Of a stretch of DNA of 64,000 nt, positions 15,741 through 24,447 are shown in pieces. This DNA comes from an uncultured Anaerolineales bacterium (lineage in GTDB: Bacteria; Chloroflexota; Anaerolineae; Anaerolineales; UBA4823): positions 34,496 through 98,495 of the forward strand of contig CALFWB010000040.1 of NCBI GenBank assembly GCA_937928795.1, written 5' to 3'. Position 1 is the stretch's first letter; the number at the start of each line of letters is the position of its first letter. The notes below the pieces were generated by a model, which was not told the DNA's origin, made no database searches, and was given only the letters and a program-made list of their open reading frames with translations. The translations under genes and the position numbers were made by a program.

Positions 15741-18665
15741 TCAGTCCGTGATCTTAAAGATGACCTCTGCTTGGGAAGCATTGCCGGCTAAATCGTATAC
15801 GATGGCAACTACGCGATGAGAGCCTACACGGGATTGCCACGGAAAAGCATAGGGTGGTTGGGTGAAGGTATGGATGATACCTCCATCCAAGTAGAGCTCA
15901 ACTCTTTGAATGTCCAAATTGTCGGCGGCTTGAATTTGAAAGGTAAGGGTGGTGAATTCTTTGATGGAATAAGTTCTTTCGCTTTCGGGAAAGGTTATGC
16001 TCAAGGTCGGAGGAGTATTATCAACAGTCAGTTGAAGGAGGGCAGTTTCAACGCGATTTTCCTTACCAACGACTTGGAGTTGAAGCGTGTATAAACCGCT
16101 CAACCCCTGGGTATCCCAAGAGCCGAGCTTTCCGTCTTTCACAGGATTTGGCTGATCGCTGCCGATTTGAATCCAACGGCGGGGAAACAATCCCTCGCCA
16201 ACTTGCAAGCGATAATATTGAAAGTTTTCACCACCTGCACTGCCGACAATCGGGATAATGCCGCGCACATAAGAAAACATTTGAGGTGAGGTGATTCGGG
16301 CGTTCTGGGAAGAGAGTGAGGGCGACTGAATTCGATCATACTCTTTCGGAGGGAGGGGAATGCCTTCTGCTAATGCCCACTGGTGCGCTTCCGCTGGGAT
16401 TACCATGTAACGTTGTTCTTTAACCAATTCCAAAGGCGTGAAAACGGTTGCCAGTCGTCCGGTTTGCTCATTAATCAAGTAGGTCTGAAAGAGCTGATCG
16501 GTTTGGCGAGGCTCGAACCCGGAAATAAAAATCTCGCTCACGATTGACGGACAATCTGCGTCAGGTAACATCCCAGACGGATCGCAGACATTTTGTCTTA
16601 ATAATGTCGGCGGCATTGTCCAATCCGAAGCTGGAAATTTTTGAGAGCTATATTGCATCAAGGCATGCCAAAGATTCATTACACTGGAGGGTTTGAGAGA
16701 GAGCTCGGGGGTTTGTTCGTTTCCCAGCCAAACTGCAACTAACCGCTGAGGCGTATAACCAACTGTCCAATATTGATTGGGATGGAAAGTGCGACCTAGT
16801 TTAGCAGCGCTGCGCCGCCCAATTTCAAAAGGATTGGGGTGTCCAAATGTCTGCCAACGTGCTGCCTCATCAGCCAAGACATGCGTGAGAAGATAGGCAA
16901 GCTCAGGGCTGATAACAGCTCGGTTTTCAAGGGTGGTTTGATCGTTATCAAGGTCAAAGAGCGTTTTACCGTTCCGTTCGCTTGCCTTTTGGATCAGGAT
17001 AGGATAGACCTGTGGCGTGGATTGAAAGGATGCTTTCGTCCTTCTCCACCCTCTGAGTAGGCCTTGATTTGCGAGGACTTGATAGGCTTGGGCAATTTCC
17101 AAGATGGAGACTTTACTTGAGAAGAAAAGCTGCTTGGGGTCAAGCGCAGTTGTGGTTGTCTTTTCTGGGGATTCGTCTAGGCGGATACCCAGTTGTTGAA
17201 TGACGTTTGAAATGGTTTCTGTCCCAATTTGATTAAATAGAGATAAAGCTGGCGCAAAATAATCATTGGCAAGGGCGATGCGAGCTCGCAGCGGGCCATG
17301 AAACTTTCCATCGAGGTTGGCGAGAATTTCTTCAGAGTCTGGGGGAATATCCCATTGAAGCGTTGCCGGTTGAATACCACGGGAGAAGGCGGCTAAATAG
17401 ACAAAAGGAGTCAGAATTGTGCCTCCCCGATGCTTTTCTAGGGCTTTATTTACAAAGGGTTGTTTTTCATCTAAAGTTTGGGCAAAACTTGCCAAAGCCA
17501 GAACTTGGTTTGTAGCTGGTTCGATAATTATCCCTTGAGCTTGCAATGGGAATGAGAAAGTATTAGAAGTAGCAGCTACTCCGGGCAAGAGCAGCGCTGC
17601 GGGACAATCCGTGGCTGTGGGGGTAGAAGGATCGTCAGTGTGTGTGATTCGAGACATCTGCACTTGCAGCGTGCATTCGAGATTGTGTTGCAGATCGGGA
17701 TCGATTGTGGTTAGAACATCCCAACCGCCGCGCTCGACCACTTCCAAAGGAAAAAGCTCAGAAAGTTGTTGAAGGATGATCGCAACATACGCAGGATGAT
17801 GTAACTCAAGATTGATAGAAGAGGGGGCAAATTTTAGATTTTCCAAATTCGCTGACCCGATTTCCTCCGTTCGCATCCAACCGCTTTTGATCAGATGGAC
17901 AAGAATATCCCCGGTTCGCTTGCGCACGACCTCTGGCGCATTGAGAGGGTGAATCGTTGGGCTCTCAAGGATGGAAACGAGCGCCGCAGCTTCGATCATA
18001 TCCAACTCTGCAGCCGATTTATTGAAATACAGTTGCGCTGCAGTTTCAGCTCCGTAAATCAGGGGTCCAAATTTGGCGCTATTGAGATACCAGATCAATG
18101 TCTGTAGTTTTCCATAGCGCTGGTTGAGTTGTGCGCCGAGGATCTTGGCGCGTAAGGTTTTTCGCCAGCTTGGGGTTTCGCTCCACAGGATCAAATCGTA
18201 AGCTAAGTGCTGAGCGATAGTGTTGAGTTGAGGGGTGGCGAAATCGCGTAAGCTTAATGCGGGGTTTGGGGAGAAATCCGGTTCGAGGGAAGCAATTACG
18301 GCGCGGGCAAGGGGAGATTCTAGAGCGAGTTTTGGGAGGGGGCTTGAGGAGTCGGGTAAGTCTAACCACAAGCGTTGAATGGCGGGATACTCTAAGCTGG
18401 CAAGAACCGTTTTTCCATCGCGAGCAAGAAATCGAGTTGGGTTCTTTAGGTCACCATCTTGAGTATTAAGGAGTTGCTCGACTTTTTCAAAGGGTGGGAG
18501 ATCGCTTAATAGACTGGTAACAAACCCTCCTAACCCAAGGATGGCAAAAGTCAAAGAAAGGCTGATCACGGTTGCTATGAACCAGCCAGTGACGGGCAGA
18601 GGATTGCGACGCCAAACCTGTTCCCGTCTGCGGCGTTGACGAATGATCTGCGTGACTGTTTTCAT
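15741..18665 (-). CDS. Class A penicillin-binding protein (PBP1C-like) with degenerate catalytic motifs
   Basis: This 974-residue protein has one membrane anchor (about 24-52), a GT51 transglycosylase-like domain (80-260), a transpeptidase-like domain (370-680), a PBP1C-type C-terminal region and a bacterial Ig-like domain ending at 974. The expected active-site motifs are eroded. The SxxK position reads T416-I-L-T419, the SxN position D468-Y-F470, and KTG reads K622-L-G-R-T. In GT51, ED-x5-H is reduced to LEPDFSPN and the second catalytic Glu (RKxxE) appears to be Ala. The fold is intact but both activities are doubtful. It starts 3 bp after recN stops, in one operon. Confidence 0.82.
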   Translation of the reverse strand: MKTVTQIIRQRRRREQVWRRNPLPVTGWFIATVISLSLTFAILGLGGFVTSLLSDLPPFEKVEQLLNTQDGDLKNPTRFLARDGKTVLASLEYPAIQRLWLDLPDSSSPLPKLALESPLARAVIASLEPDFSPNPALSLRDFATPQLNTIAQHLAYDLILWSETPSWRKTLRAKILGAQLNQRYGKLQTLIWYLNSAKFGPLIYGAETAAQLYFNKSAAELDMIEAAALVSILESPTIHPLNAPEVVRKRTGDILVHLIKSGWMRTEEIGSANLENLKFAPSSINLELHHPAYVAIILQQLSELFPLEVVERGGWDVLTTIDPDLQHNLECTLQVQMSRITHTDDPSTPTATDCPAALLLPGVAATSNTFSFPLQAQGIIIEPATNQVLALASFAQTLDEKQPFVNKALEKHRGGTILTPFVYLAAFSRGIQPATLQWDIPPDSEEILANLDGKFHGPLRARIALANDYFAPALSLFNQIGTETISNVIQQLGIRLDESPEKTTTTALDPKQLFFSSKVSILEIAQAYQVLANQGLLRGWRRTKASFQSTPQVYPILIQKASERNGKTLFDLDNDQTTLENRAVISPELAYLLTHVLADEAARWQTFGHPNPFEIGRRSAAKLGRTFHPNQYWTVGYTPQRLVAVWLGNEQTPELSLKPSSVMNLWHALMQYSSQKFPASDWTMPPTLLRQNVCDPSGMLPDADCPSIVSEIFISGFEPRQTDQLFQTYLINEQTGRLATVFTPLELVKEQRYMVIPAEAHQWALAEGIPLPPKEYDRIQSPSLSSQNARITSPQMFSYVRGIIPIVGSAGGENFQYYRLQVGEGLFPRRWIQIGSDQPNPVKDGKLGSWDTQGLSGLYTLQLQVVGKENRVETALLQLTVDNTPPTLSITFPESERTYSIKEFTTLTFQIQAADNLDIQRVELYLDGGIIHTFTQPPYAFPWQSRVGSHRVVAIVYDLAGNASQAEVIFKITD

Positions 18666-18668
18666 CGG

Positions 18669-20408
18669 TCAAAAGGTAGCGCTCTGGGCGATTTTCTCAC
18701 TGACCATGTGGAGCAATTCGCGTGCCGATTGCAGGGTGGCTTGGTTGAGATCGCCCATCATTTGCGCCAATTCTTCGACCCTTTGTTCACCTTTCAGGGT
18801 TTGCACCTCAGTGATAGTGCGATTGTCGACAATCTTCTTACGGACTAGGAGATGTTGATCGCCGAAAGCGGCCAATTGGGGCAGGTGAGTGACACAGAAA
18901 ACTTGATGATGGCGCGCAAGTTGCCATAATTTCTCTCCGACAACTGCCCCGACTCGTCCACCTATGCCTTGGTCAATCTCATCAAAGACCAAACAAGGTA
19001 CGTCATCGGCTGCCGCCAAGACGCCTTTCAAAGCCAGCATCAGCCGTGAGGTTTCACCGCCGGAAGCAATCTTGATGAGGGGCTTATACCCTTCGCCGGG
19101 ATTGGGGGCGATCAAGAATTCCACTTGATCAATGCCGCTGGAGTTAAAGGCGACCTTACGAGTGTTTCCCAGAGGGATACCGTTCTCCGCGTCGGTCTGA
19201 TGAATTTGCACCTGGAAGCGCGCTTTTTCCATGTTTAGGGAAGCCAGTTCGCGTTCAATGGCTTGAGCTAATGATAAGCTGTGTTGGCGACGATTCTCGG
19301 ATAACTTAAGAGCCACCTCGCCCAATTCGGTTAGCAGGTTTGTTTCAAGCTTGGACAGGGCTTCAATCCGCTCTGATGCAGAGGTGATTTCTTCCAATTG
19401 GCTATGGGCCCGTTGGGCATACTTCAAGATGTCTTCCACACTCTCGCCGTATTTGCGTTTTAGGGATTGAATCAGATTGAGCCGCTCTTCGATAAAGTCA
19501 AGCCGTTTAGGGTTGTATTCGATTTCTTCGGCGTAGTGACGCAATTCTCGCGCAAGCTCGTTAAGCCTTTCAAAGATTTCCTCAGCCGACTCTAAGGTGC
19601 CGCTCTGCGAGCTATCCAGCCGCACAAGACTACCTAAATGGTGGACAACCTCACCCATCTGGTCAATAATTGAAGGATTTTCCGGGCTGCCCTCGTCTAG
19701 GATTAGGATGGATTGTTGAATCAAACTGGCAAGATTTTCGGCATTGGCTAAGCGGTTGCGCTCAGCAAGGAGGGTTTCTTCCTCACCTGTTTTTAGGTGA
19801 GCATTTTCGATCTCGGCGATTTGGTATCGGAGGACATCTAATCGCCGCGCTGCTTCTTGTTCGATTTGGCGCAGATGAAACAATTCCCGCTGAACCTCTG
19901 TCAATTCCCGATATATCTTTTGGTATGCGGAACGCAAGGGTTCGTTTTTGGCGTAATTGTCCAATAAGTGCAGATGCTGATTGACCTTCAGCAAGGATAA
20001 ATGCTCCGATTGACCATGGATATCTACCAAATATTCGCCGATTTCCCTTAGGGTTGACAGGCTAACAACCCGCCCGTTAACGCGTGCAATGTGACGGCCG
20101 CTTGAGCGGATTTCACGGCATAGAGAAACTTGCTCGTTATCTTCATCCAGCTCCTCCCGCATTAAGATTTCTAGCAGGGGCTTGCGGATGGTTTGCGGGA
20201 TAAAGAAATCTCCTTCTATGAGTGCTTTCTCTGCGCCACTGCGGATGTAGCTAATATCTGCCTTCCCTCCCACAAGTGCTTCGAGGGCATCAACTAAGAT
20301 GGATTTTCCTGCTCCTGTCTCGCCGGTTAGGATGACCAAGCCGGGCTCAAAGTGGAGATTGAGTTCTTCAATGATCGCAAAATTGGAGATGCGCAATTCT
20401 TCGAGCAT
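18669..20408 (-). CDS. recN: DNA repair protein RecN
   Basis: This 579-residue SMC-like ATPase has an N-terminal Walker A (GETGAGKSILVDALEALVGGKAD), a central coiled coil interrupted as in RecN, the ABC signature (IASGGETSRLMLALKG) and Walker B (CLVFDEIDQGIGGRVG). RecN tethers DNA ends and promotes recombinational repair of double-strand breaks. The length and motif order match the family fully. It is preceded at 15 bp by a zinc-finger membrane protein and followed by the PBP. Confidence 0.97.
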   Translation of the reverse strand: MLEELRISNFAIIEELNLHFEPGLVILTGETGAGKSILVDALEALVGGKADISYIRSGAEKALIEGDFFIPQTIRKPLLEILMREELDEDNEQVSLCREIRSSGRHIARVNGRVVSLSTLREIGEYLVDIHGQSEHLSLLKVNQHLHLLDNYAKNEPLRSAYQKIYRELTEVQRELFHLRQIEQEAARRLDVLRYQIAEIENAHLKTGEEETLLAERNRLANAENLASLIQQSILILDEGSPENPSIIDQMGEVVHHLGSLVRLDSSQSGTLESAEEIFERLNELARELRHYAEEIEYNPKRLDFIEERLNLIQSLKRKYGESVEDILKYAQRAHSQLEEITSASERIEALSKLETNLLTELGEVALKLSENRRQHSLSLAQAIERELASLNMEKARFQVQIHQTDAENGIPLGNTRKVAFNSSGIDQVEFLIAPNPGEGYKPLIKIASGGETSRLMLALKGVLAAADDVPCLVFDEIDQGIGGRVGAVVGEKLWQLARHHQVFCVTHLPQLAAFGDQHLLVRKKIVDNRTITEVQTLKGEQRVEELAQMMGDLNQATLQSARELLHMVSEKIAQSATF

Positions 20409-20423
20409 GGTTACAGCCGAGGT

Positions 20424-20957
20424 TTAGATTTTGAGTTGAATGCCGGAGAGCCGATAGTACACCGAAGAAGTGACAAGGAAGGAATACAAAGCTTGTAAGG
20501 CTAAGCTGATCAGTCCGCCAAAACTAGCCGAGGAGAGAGCGTTTAGGGCGATAAAAAGGCTGAGAAGCAAGTAGGGCAGTGATCCTAACGCAGTAGCGAT
20601 GGCAATGGTTTGATAGAGCCTTTTCGCGCGCCTTTTTTGGATCACAGCCCGACAGACTTCGGCGATGATCGTCCCAGCAATTGGCGATAAGAGAATGGCA
20701 AAGAACCACAAGCGCGGGATCCATTGACTACCGAAGAAGGAAAGAACGGCCGCAAGAATGCTGGCGGTGATGTAATCATACCAAAGGGCGGTTTCAAAGG
20801 CTTTCTGCTGGCCCCGCACACAATCCTTACAGCGATAGCCGGTCGGGGTGAGAATGGCGCATTTGGGGCAAATGGGTTTTTCGCAGGTGCTACAACGTAA
20901 ACTGGTTTCAGTGTTCGGATGGTAATAACAAGTGAGAGAAGGCGGTTGTTCGCTCAT
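20424..20957 (-). CDS. Membrane protein with N-terminal B-box-like zinc finger
   Basis: The 177-residue product starts with a cysteine/histidine cluster (CYYHPNTETSLRCSTC, ICPKCAI, RCKDC) typical of a B-box-type zinc finger. Four hydrophobic helices follow (about 60-80, 83-100, 115-135, 140-165). Such zinc-finger/multi-span proteins are common hypotheticals in Chloroflexota with no known role. The start overlaps the nadK stop by 4 bases. Confidence 0.7.
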   Translation of the reverse strand: MSEQPPSLTCYYHPNTETSLRCSTCEKPICPKCAILTPTGYRCKDCVRGQQKAFETALWYDYITASILAAVLSFFGSQWIPRLWFFAILLSPIAGTIIAEVCRAVIQKRRAKRLYQTIAIATALGSLPYLLLSLFIALNALSSASFGGLISLALQALYSFLVTSSVYYRLSGIQLKI

Positions 20958-21829
20958 CGTGAGATTCCAGTAGCAGGGTTACGATTCATATGAGGAGTGA
21001 GGTTACGATAAAAATAGCCCGGATCTTGAAAGCGGACAAAGTGGGCATCATGTTCACTTGCCCGTACCTCCACTTGGTCTTGATCGATCAGGGGGATAGG
21101 AGCTTGACCATCGATGCAGAGTAGGGCATCGTGATCCGTATGGATGATCACACGCACCGACGAGCCTTCAGCCAAAACGATGCCGCGGTCGATTGAAAGA
21201 TGGGGCGCTACAGCTACAAGTAGGATATTGCGCAACTCAGGGGGTAAGATCGGGCCTCCCGCTGCCAGAGCGTATGCAGTTGATCCGGTAGCGGTGGATG
21301 CAATTAAGGCATCGGCAACGTAGGTGGTCAGGTATCGCCCGTCAACATGAGTCTCCAAGTGCACCGGGCGCACCATTTGACCGCGCCCGACGACAACTTC
21401 GTTAAGGACATGGTGGGTGCTTAAGGCCTTCTCATTGCGTTGATGGGTGCATGAAAGCATCATCCGCTTTTCTAACCAGAAATCGCCCTTTAGCACTCGC
21501 GGCAAATATTGTTTCCATTCATTGAGGCGGATCTCCATCAAGAAGCCGAAACGACCAGCGTTAATACCGAGGATTGGGATGTCATAGGGTCCGCAAATAT
21601 GACCCGCTCGGAGCATGGTGCCATCTCCGCCGAGGACAATGAGCAGATCAATTTCGTGATTTTTGATGCTCTGTGCTAATTTTTCCTCGTAAAGCATGGC
21701 AATTAAGGAGTCTTGACCATGTCGCTTGAGGAAATGAGCGATCTTATAGGCTTCTTGATTAGCTTCAGGCAAGCTAGGGTGAGCCGCAATCGCAATTTTC
21801 CGAAAAGTTGTTAAGTTCTTCTCGTTCAC
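20954..21829 (-). CDS. nadK: NAD(+) kinase
   Basis: This 291-residue protein has the NAD kinase core: LLIVLGGDGTMLRAGH (GGDGT phosphate-binding motif), ILGINAGRFGFLMEI, the NE/D motif in VLNEVVVGRG and TATGSTAYALAAGGPI. It phosphorylates NAD to NADP in the cytoplasm. The start codon is GTG at 21829. A TATAAT ends 6 bp upstream with no Shine-Dalgarno site, so the operon nadK / zinc finger / recN / PBP may begin with a leaderless mRNA. Confidence 0.95.
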   Translation of the reverse strand: MNEKNLTTFRKIAIAAHPSLPEANQEAYKIAHFLKRHGQDSLIAMLYEEKLAQSIKNHEIDLLIVLGGDGTMLRAGHICGPYDIPILGINAGRFGFLMEIRLNEWKQYLPRVLKGDFWLEKRMMLSCTHQRNEKALSTHHVLNEVVVGRGQMVRPVHLETHVDGRYLTTYVADALIASTATGSTAYALAAGGPILPPELRNILLVAVAPHLSIDRGIVLAEGSSVRVIIHTDHDALLCIDGQAPIPLIDQDQVEVRASEHDAHFVRFQDPGYFYRNLTPHMNRNPATGISR

Positions 21830-21835
21830 AGGTTT

Positions 21836-21841
21836 ATTATA
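21836..21841 (-). promoter_or_regulatory. -10 box (TATAAT) directly before nadK
   Basis: A perfect TATAAT on the minus strand ends 6 bp before the GTG start. No clear -35 is seen. Confidence 0.45.
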
Positions 21842-22098
21842 ACCAGAGAACGGCGAATCGGGCTTAATTCGTTAGGAGGTTAGGTAGGGGGAGCCGTTGC
21901 CACTCCGGGGTTGTCTCCAGCAGGTATCGATTGGGCTATCCGAGCATGATGATCAGCCAAAGCCCAAGCGCAGCTTCAGCTTGAGAATTGCTGGCATACG
22001 AGAAATTTTGAATGAGAGAAATACCAGTCAAGCGTTATAATTTGATTGAGATCGAAAAAAGAGTGCGCGCGATCCAAACGGAGAGGAGTGAGCAAGCG

Positions 22099-23463
22099 AT
22101 GTGCGATACTATGGTTGCAGTTGGAAATGCCACAAAAGATGGGTCAGTGATTTTGGCGAAGAATAGCGATCGGGAACCAAACGAAGCCCATGTCTTAGTC
22201 CATATTCCCCACCAGAAGCATCCACCGAACAGCACCGTAAAATGCACCTATATTGAAATTCCGCAGGTTGAAGAAACCTATGAGGTTTTTCTAGCCAAGC
22301 CTTTTTGGATTTGGGGGTGCGAAATGGGGGTTAACGAGTATGGTGTGGCAATTGGAAATGAAGCGGTCTTTACTAAAGAACCTTATCAGAAAGAAGGGGG
22401 CTTAATCGGGATGGATTTGATCCGTCTTGCCTTGGAGCGATCCCAAACCGCTTATCAAGCTCTGCGGGTGATTGTCGAATTATTGGAGCGATATGGTCAG
22501 GGTGGGAACTGCGGCTTTGAACATCCCACCTTTTATCACAATTCGTTCATTCTCGCTGATCCGAATGAAGCCTGGGTGCTAGAGACAGCCGGAAAATATT
22601 GGGCGGCAGAGCGCGTCAAAGATGTGCGCAGTATATCCAATGGGTTGACGATCGGGGAGACTTGGGACGAGGCATCGCCAGGCTTGGTTGAACACGCCAT
22701 TGAAAAAGGGTGGTGTAAGTCCCGTGAAGATTTTCACTTTGCGCGGTGCTACTCTGACTTTCTCTATACCCGTTTGGATGGTTGTGTTCCACGCCAATGT
22801 CGTTCGATGGATTTGCTTCGAGAACAGGCCGCCAATATCGATGCGACAACGATGATGAAATTCTTGCGCGACCACGGACCGAGGGCACAAACTGATCCGA
22901 CCTGGGATCCGAGCCGAGGGTGGATCATGGATACGCTTTGTGTCCATGCCAGCTTCGGACCCACCCGCCCTAGCCAATCCACTGGGGCAATGGTGGCTCA
23001 TCTCACCAAGGAACTACCCATCATTTGGGCAACCGGTACTTCAGCAACTTGCACTTCGGTTTTCAAGCCGCTCTTTCTGTGTGGCGAAGACTTTCCACCG
23101 TTGGGGAAAACCCCAAGCGGAAGTTACGATCCAGACTCTTTGTGGTGGCAACATGAACGTTTGCATCGTCAAGTTCTGCGCGATTATGCTCACCGAATTG
23201 CTGTTTATCGGGAAGACCGCGATCGATTGGAAAAAGAGTTTTTGAGCGAAACTGCGGCCACTTTGGAGGCTGTCCTCAAGCAAGATCCGACTGTTCGAGC
23301 TCGAAAGCTTAATGAATTAAGTCATCGCTGTTTTGAGCAGGCTGATCAAGCAACTCAAGCCTGGATTGAAAAGGTTGCTGCTACGCCTGTGAAAAAACCG
23401 CCCTCTTTTTTATTTTCCCTAAGCTGGCGAACTTTCAACAGGAAAGCTGGTTTATCCGTGTGA
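22099..23463 (+). CDS. C69-type dipeptidase / secernin-like Ntn hydrolase
   Basis: From the chosen start the protein is 454 residues and begins MCDTMVAVGNATKDGSVILA. Removal of Met exposes Cys2, the N-terminal nucleophile expected for the C69 dipeptidase/secernin group. Supporting motifs include AKNSDREPNE, GCEMGVNEYGVAIGNEAVF and NSFILADPNEAWVLETAG. The frame extends upstream to 22012, but GAGAGGAG lies 10 bp before 22099 and only this start puts Cys at position 2. The family cleaves dipeptides or acyl amides; the substrate is unknown. It is transcribed alone. Confidence 0.85.
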   Translation: MCDTMVAVGNATKDGSVILAKNSDREPNEAHVLVHIPHQKHPPNSTVKCTYIEIPQVEETYEVFLAKPFWIWGCEMGVNEYGVAIGNEAVFTKEPYQKEGGLIGMDLIRLALERSQTAYQALRVIVELLERYGQGGNCGFEHPTFYHNSFILADPNEAWVLETAGKYWAAERVKDVRSISNGLTIGETWDEASPGLVEHAIEKGWCKSREDFHFARCYSDFLYTRLDGCVPRQCRSMDLLREQAANIDATTMMKFLRDHGPRAQTDPTWDPSRGWIMDTLCVHASFGPTRPSQSTGAMVAHLTKELPIIWATGTSATCTSVFKPLFLCGEDFPPLGKTPSGSYDPDSLWWQHERLHRQVLRDYAHRIAVYREDRDRLEKEFLSETAATLEAVLKQDPTVRARKLNELSHRCFEQADQATQAWIEKVAATPVKKPPSFLFSLSWRTFNRKAGLSV

Positions 23464-23610
23464 GTTGGACGGTGAGGTAGGATTTTTTAGCATCATGGTT
23501 TTGTAGTACCAAGCCCTGCTTAGTAGAAGCCTGTCACCTCAAGCGAGGCAAAGGCAGCAATTCTAAATTTGCACATTTGTTCGTCTTTGAGCAAGAAAGA
23601 GCAAATTTTC

Positions 23611-23912
23611 GTAACATAGGCTTCAGCCTGTGTCGCGTTTCCACAAGCTAAAGCTTATGTTACGCGTGATAAGCTGCGCCAAGCGGATTTTTGTAACATA
23701 GGCTTCAGCCTGTTTTGCGTTTCCACAAGCTAAAGCTTATGTTACGCGTGATAAGCTGCGCCAAGCGGATTTTCGTAACATAGGCTTCAGCCTGTTTTGC
23801 GTTTCCACAAGCTAAAGCTTATGTTACGCGTAATAAGTCGCACCAAGCAGATTTTCGTAACATAGGCTTCAGCCTGTTTATGGTTTGCACAAGTGAGATT
23901 TATGCTACCTTT
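23611..23912. repeat. 82-bp tandem repeat array, three full units plus a degenerate fourth
   Basis: Units start at 23611, 23693, 23775 and 23857, so the first three are each exactly 82 bp; the fourth decays after ~55 bp. Each unit carries an inverted repeat (GTAACATAGGCTTCAGCCTG against GTAACATAAGCTTTAGCTTG in complement), so each can fold into a hairpin. It is non-coding and lies in the 980-bp spacer before the liv operon. Confidence 0.85.
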
Positions 23913-24039
23913 GCATGATATTCCCATGATGAAGGGAAAAGTTAGCATGGCATAAGTGGAACCGCACAAGTGGGGGGGCAGGACAAGAGAAAGAGCCCCA
24001 AAAATCACATAGAACTCTTAGAGCCCGGATGGCGGTATA

Positions 24040-24117
24040 GTGTCCACGCAAAAGTCGTAGGACAACTCATTGAGTTGTCCTACAAAGCAACGTTGCCAAC
24101 AACTTTTGAGTGCACAC
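24040..24117. mobile_element. 78-bp palindromic MITE, copy 2 (inverse orientation)
   Basis: It is the reverse complement of copy 1, with ends GTGTCCACGCAAAAG and CTTTTGAGTGCACAC. It is flanked by a perfect 9-bp duplication GGCGGTATA (24031-24039 and 24118-24126). It lies just upstream of the liv promoter. Confidence 0.92.
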
Positions 24118-24133
24118 GGCGGTATAAATTCAT

Positions 24134-24162
24134 TTGACAAAAAATTACAAGGCGGTTACACT
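24134..24162 (+). promoter_or_regulatory. Candidate promoter of the branched-chain amino acid ABC operon
   Basis: TTGACA (24134-24139), a 17-bp spacer and TACACT (24157-24162). It starts 17 bp after the MITE and predicts a ~280-nt leader before livK. That leader contains two runs of AAAAGGGGGG but no recognised riboswitch. Confidence 0.55.
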
Positions 24163-24447
24163 ATAGAAAGCGAACGGTGCAATTTCTTTGCAGTGGTAGT
24201 GGTAGGTGTCTTAATCCAACGGATAAACTACCGAGCAAGGAGTGACAAAGTGCAATTTAGCCTTCGAAAAGCTCCAAAAGGGGGGGCAAGTTTTGCGGAG
24301 ATGGTTGCTTCACCAAAAGGGGGGAGAGAAACTTCTGTTATTCTTTGTCTATTTATAAATAGAAAGGAGGGTATACCGGCCAATATACTGACTTAGCGAT
24401 CCAAATCACCCGTGTTCAAACTTTATTTAGACCAAGGAGTAGGAGAA

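Noticed and set aside
22012..22098. Longer start for the C69-type hydrolase
   Set aside because: The enzyme needs Cys directly after the initiator Met; only the start at 22099 provides it and it has a Shine-Dalgarno site.
23611..23912. Possible CRISPR array
   Set aside because: The units are 82-bp tandem copies without variable spacers and no cas genes are near.
24160..24447. Possible riboswitch or T-box in the liv leader (two AAAAGGGGGG runs)
   Set aside because: No T-box sequence, specifier loop or terminator is visible and the short frames there are not enriched in Leu, Ile or Val codons.
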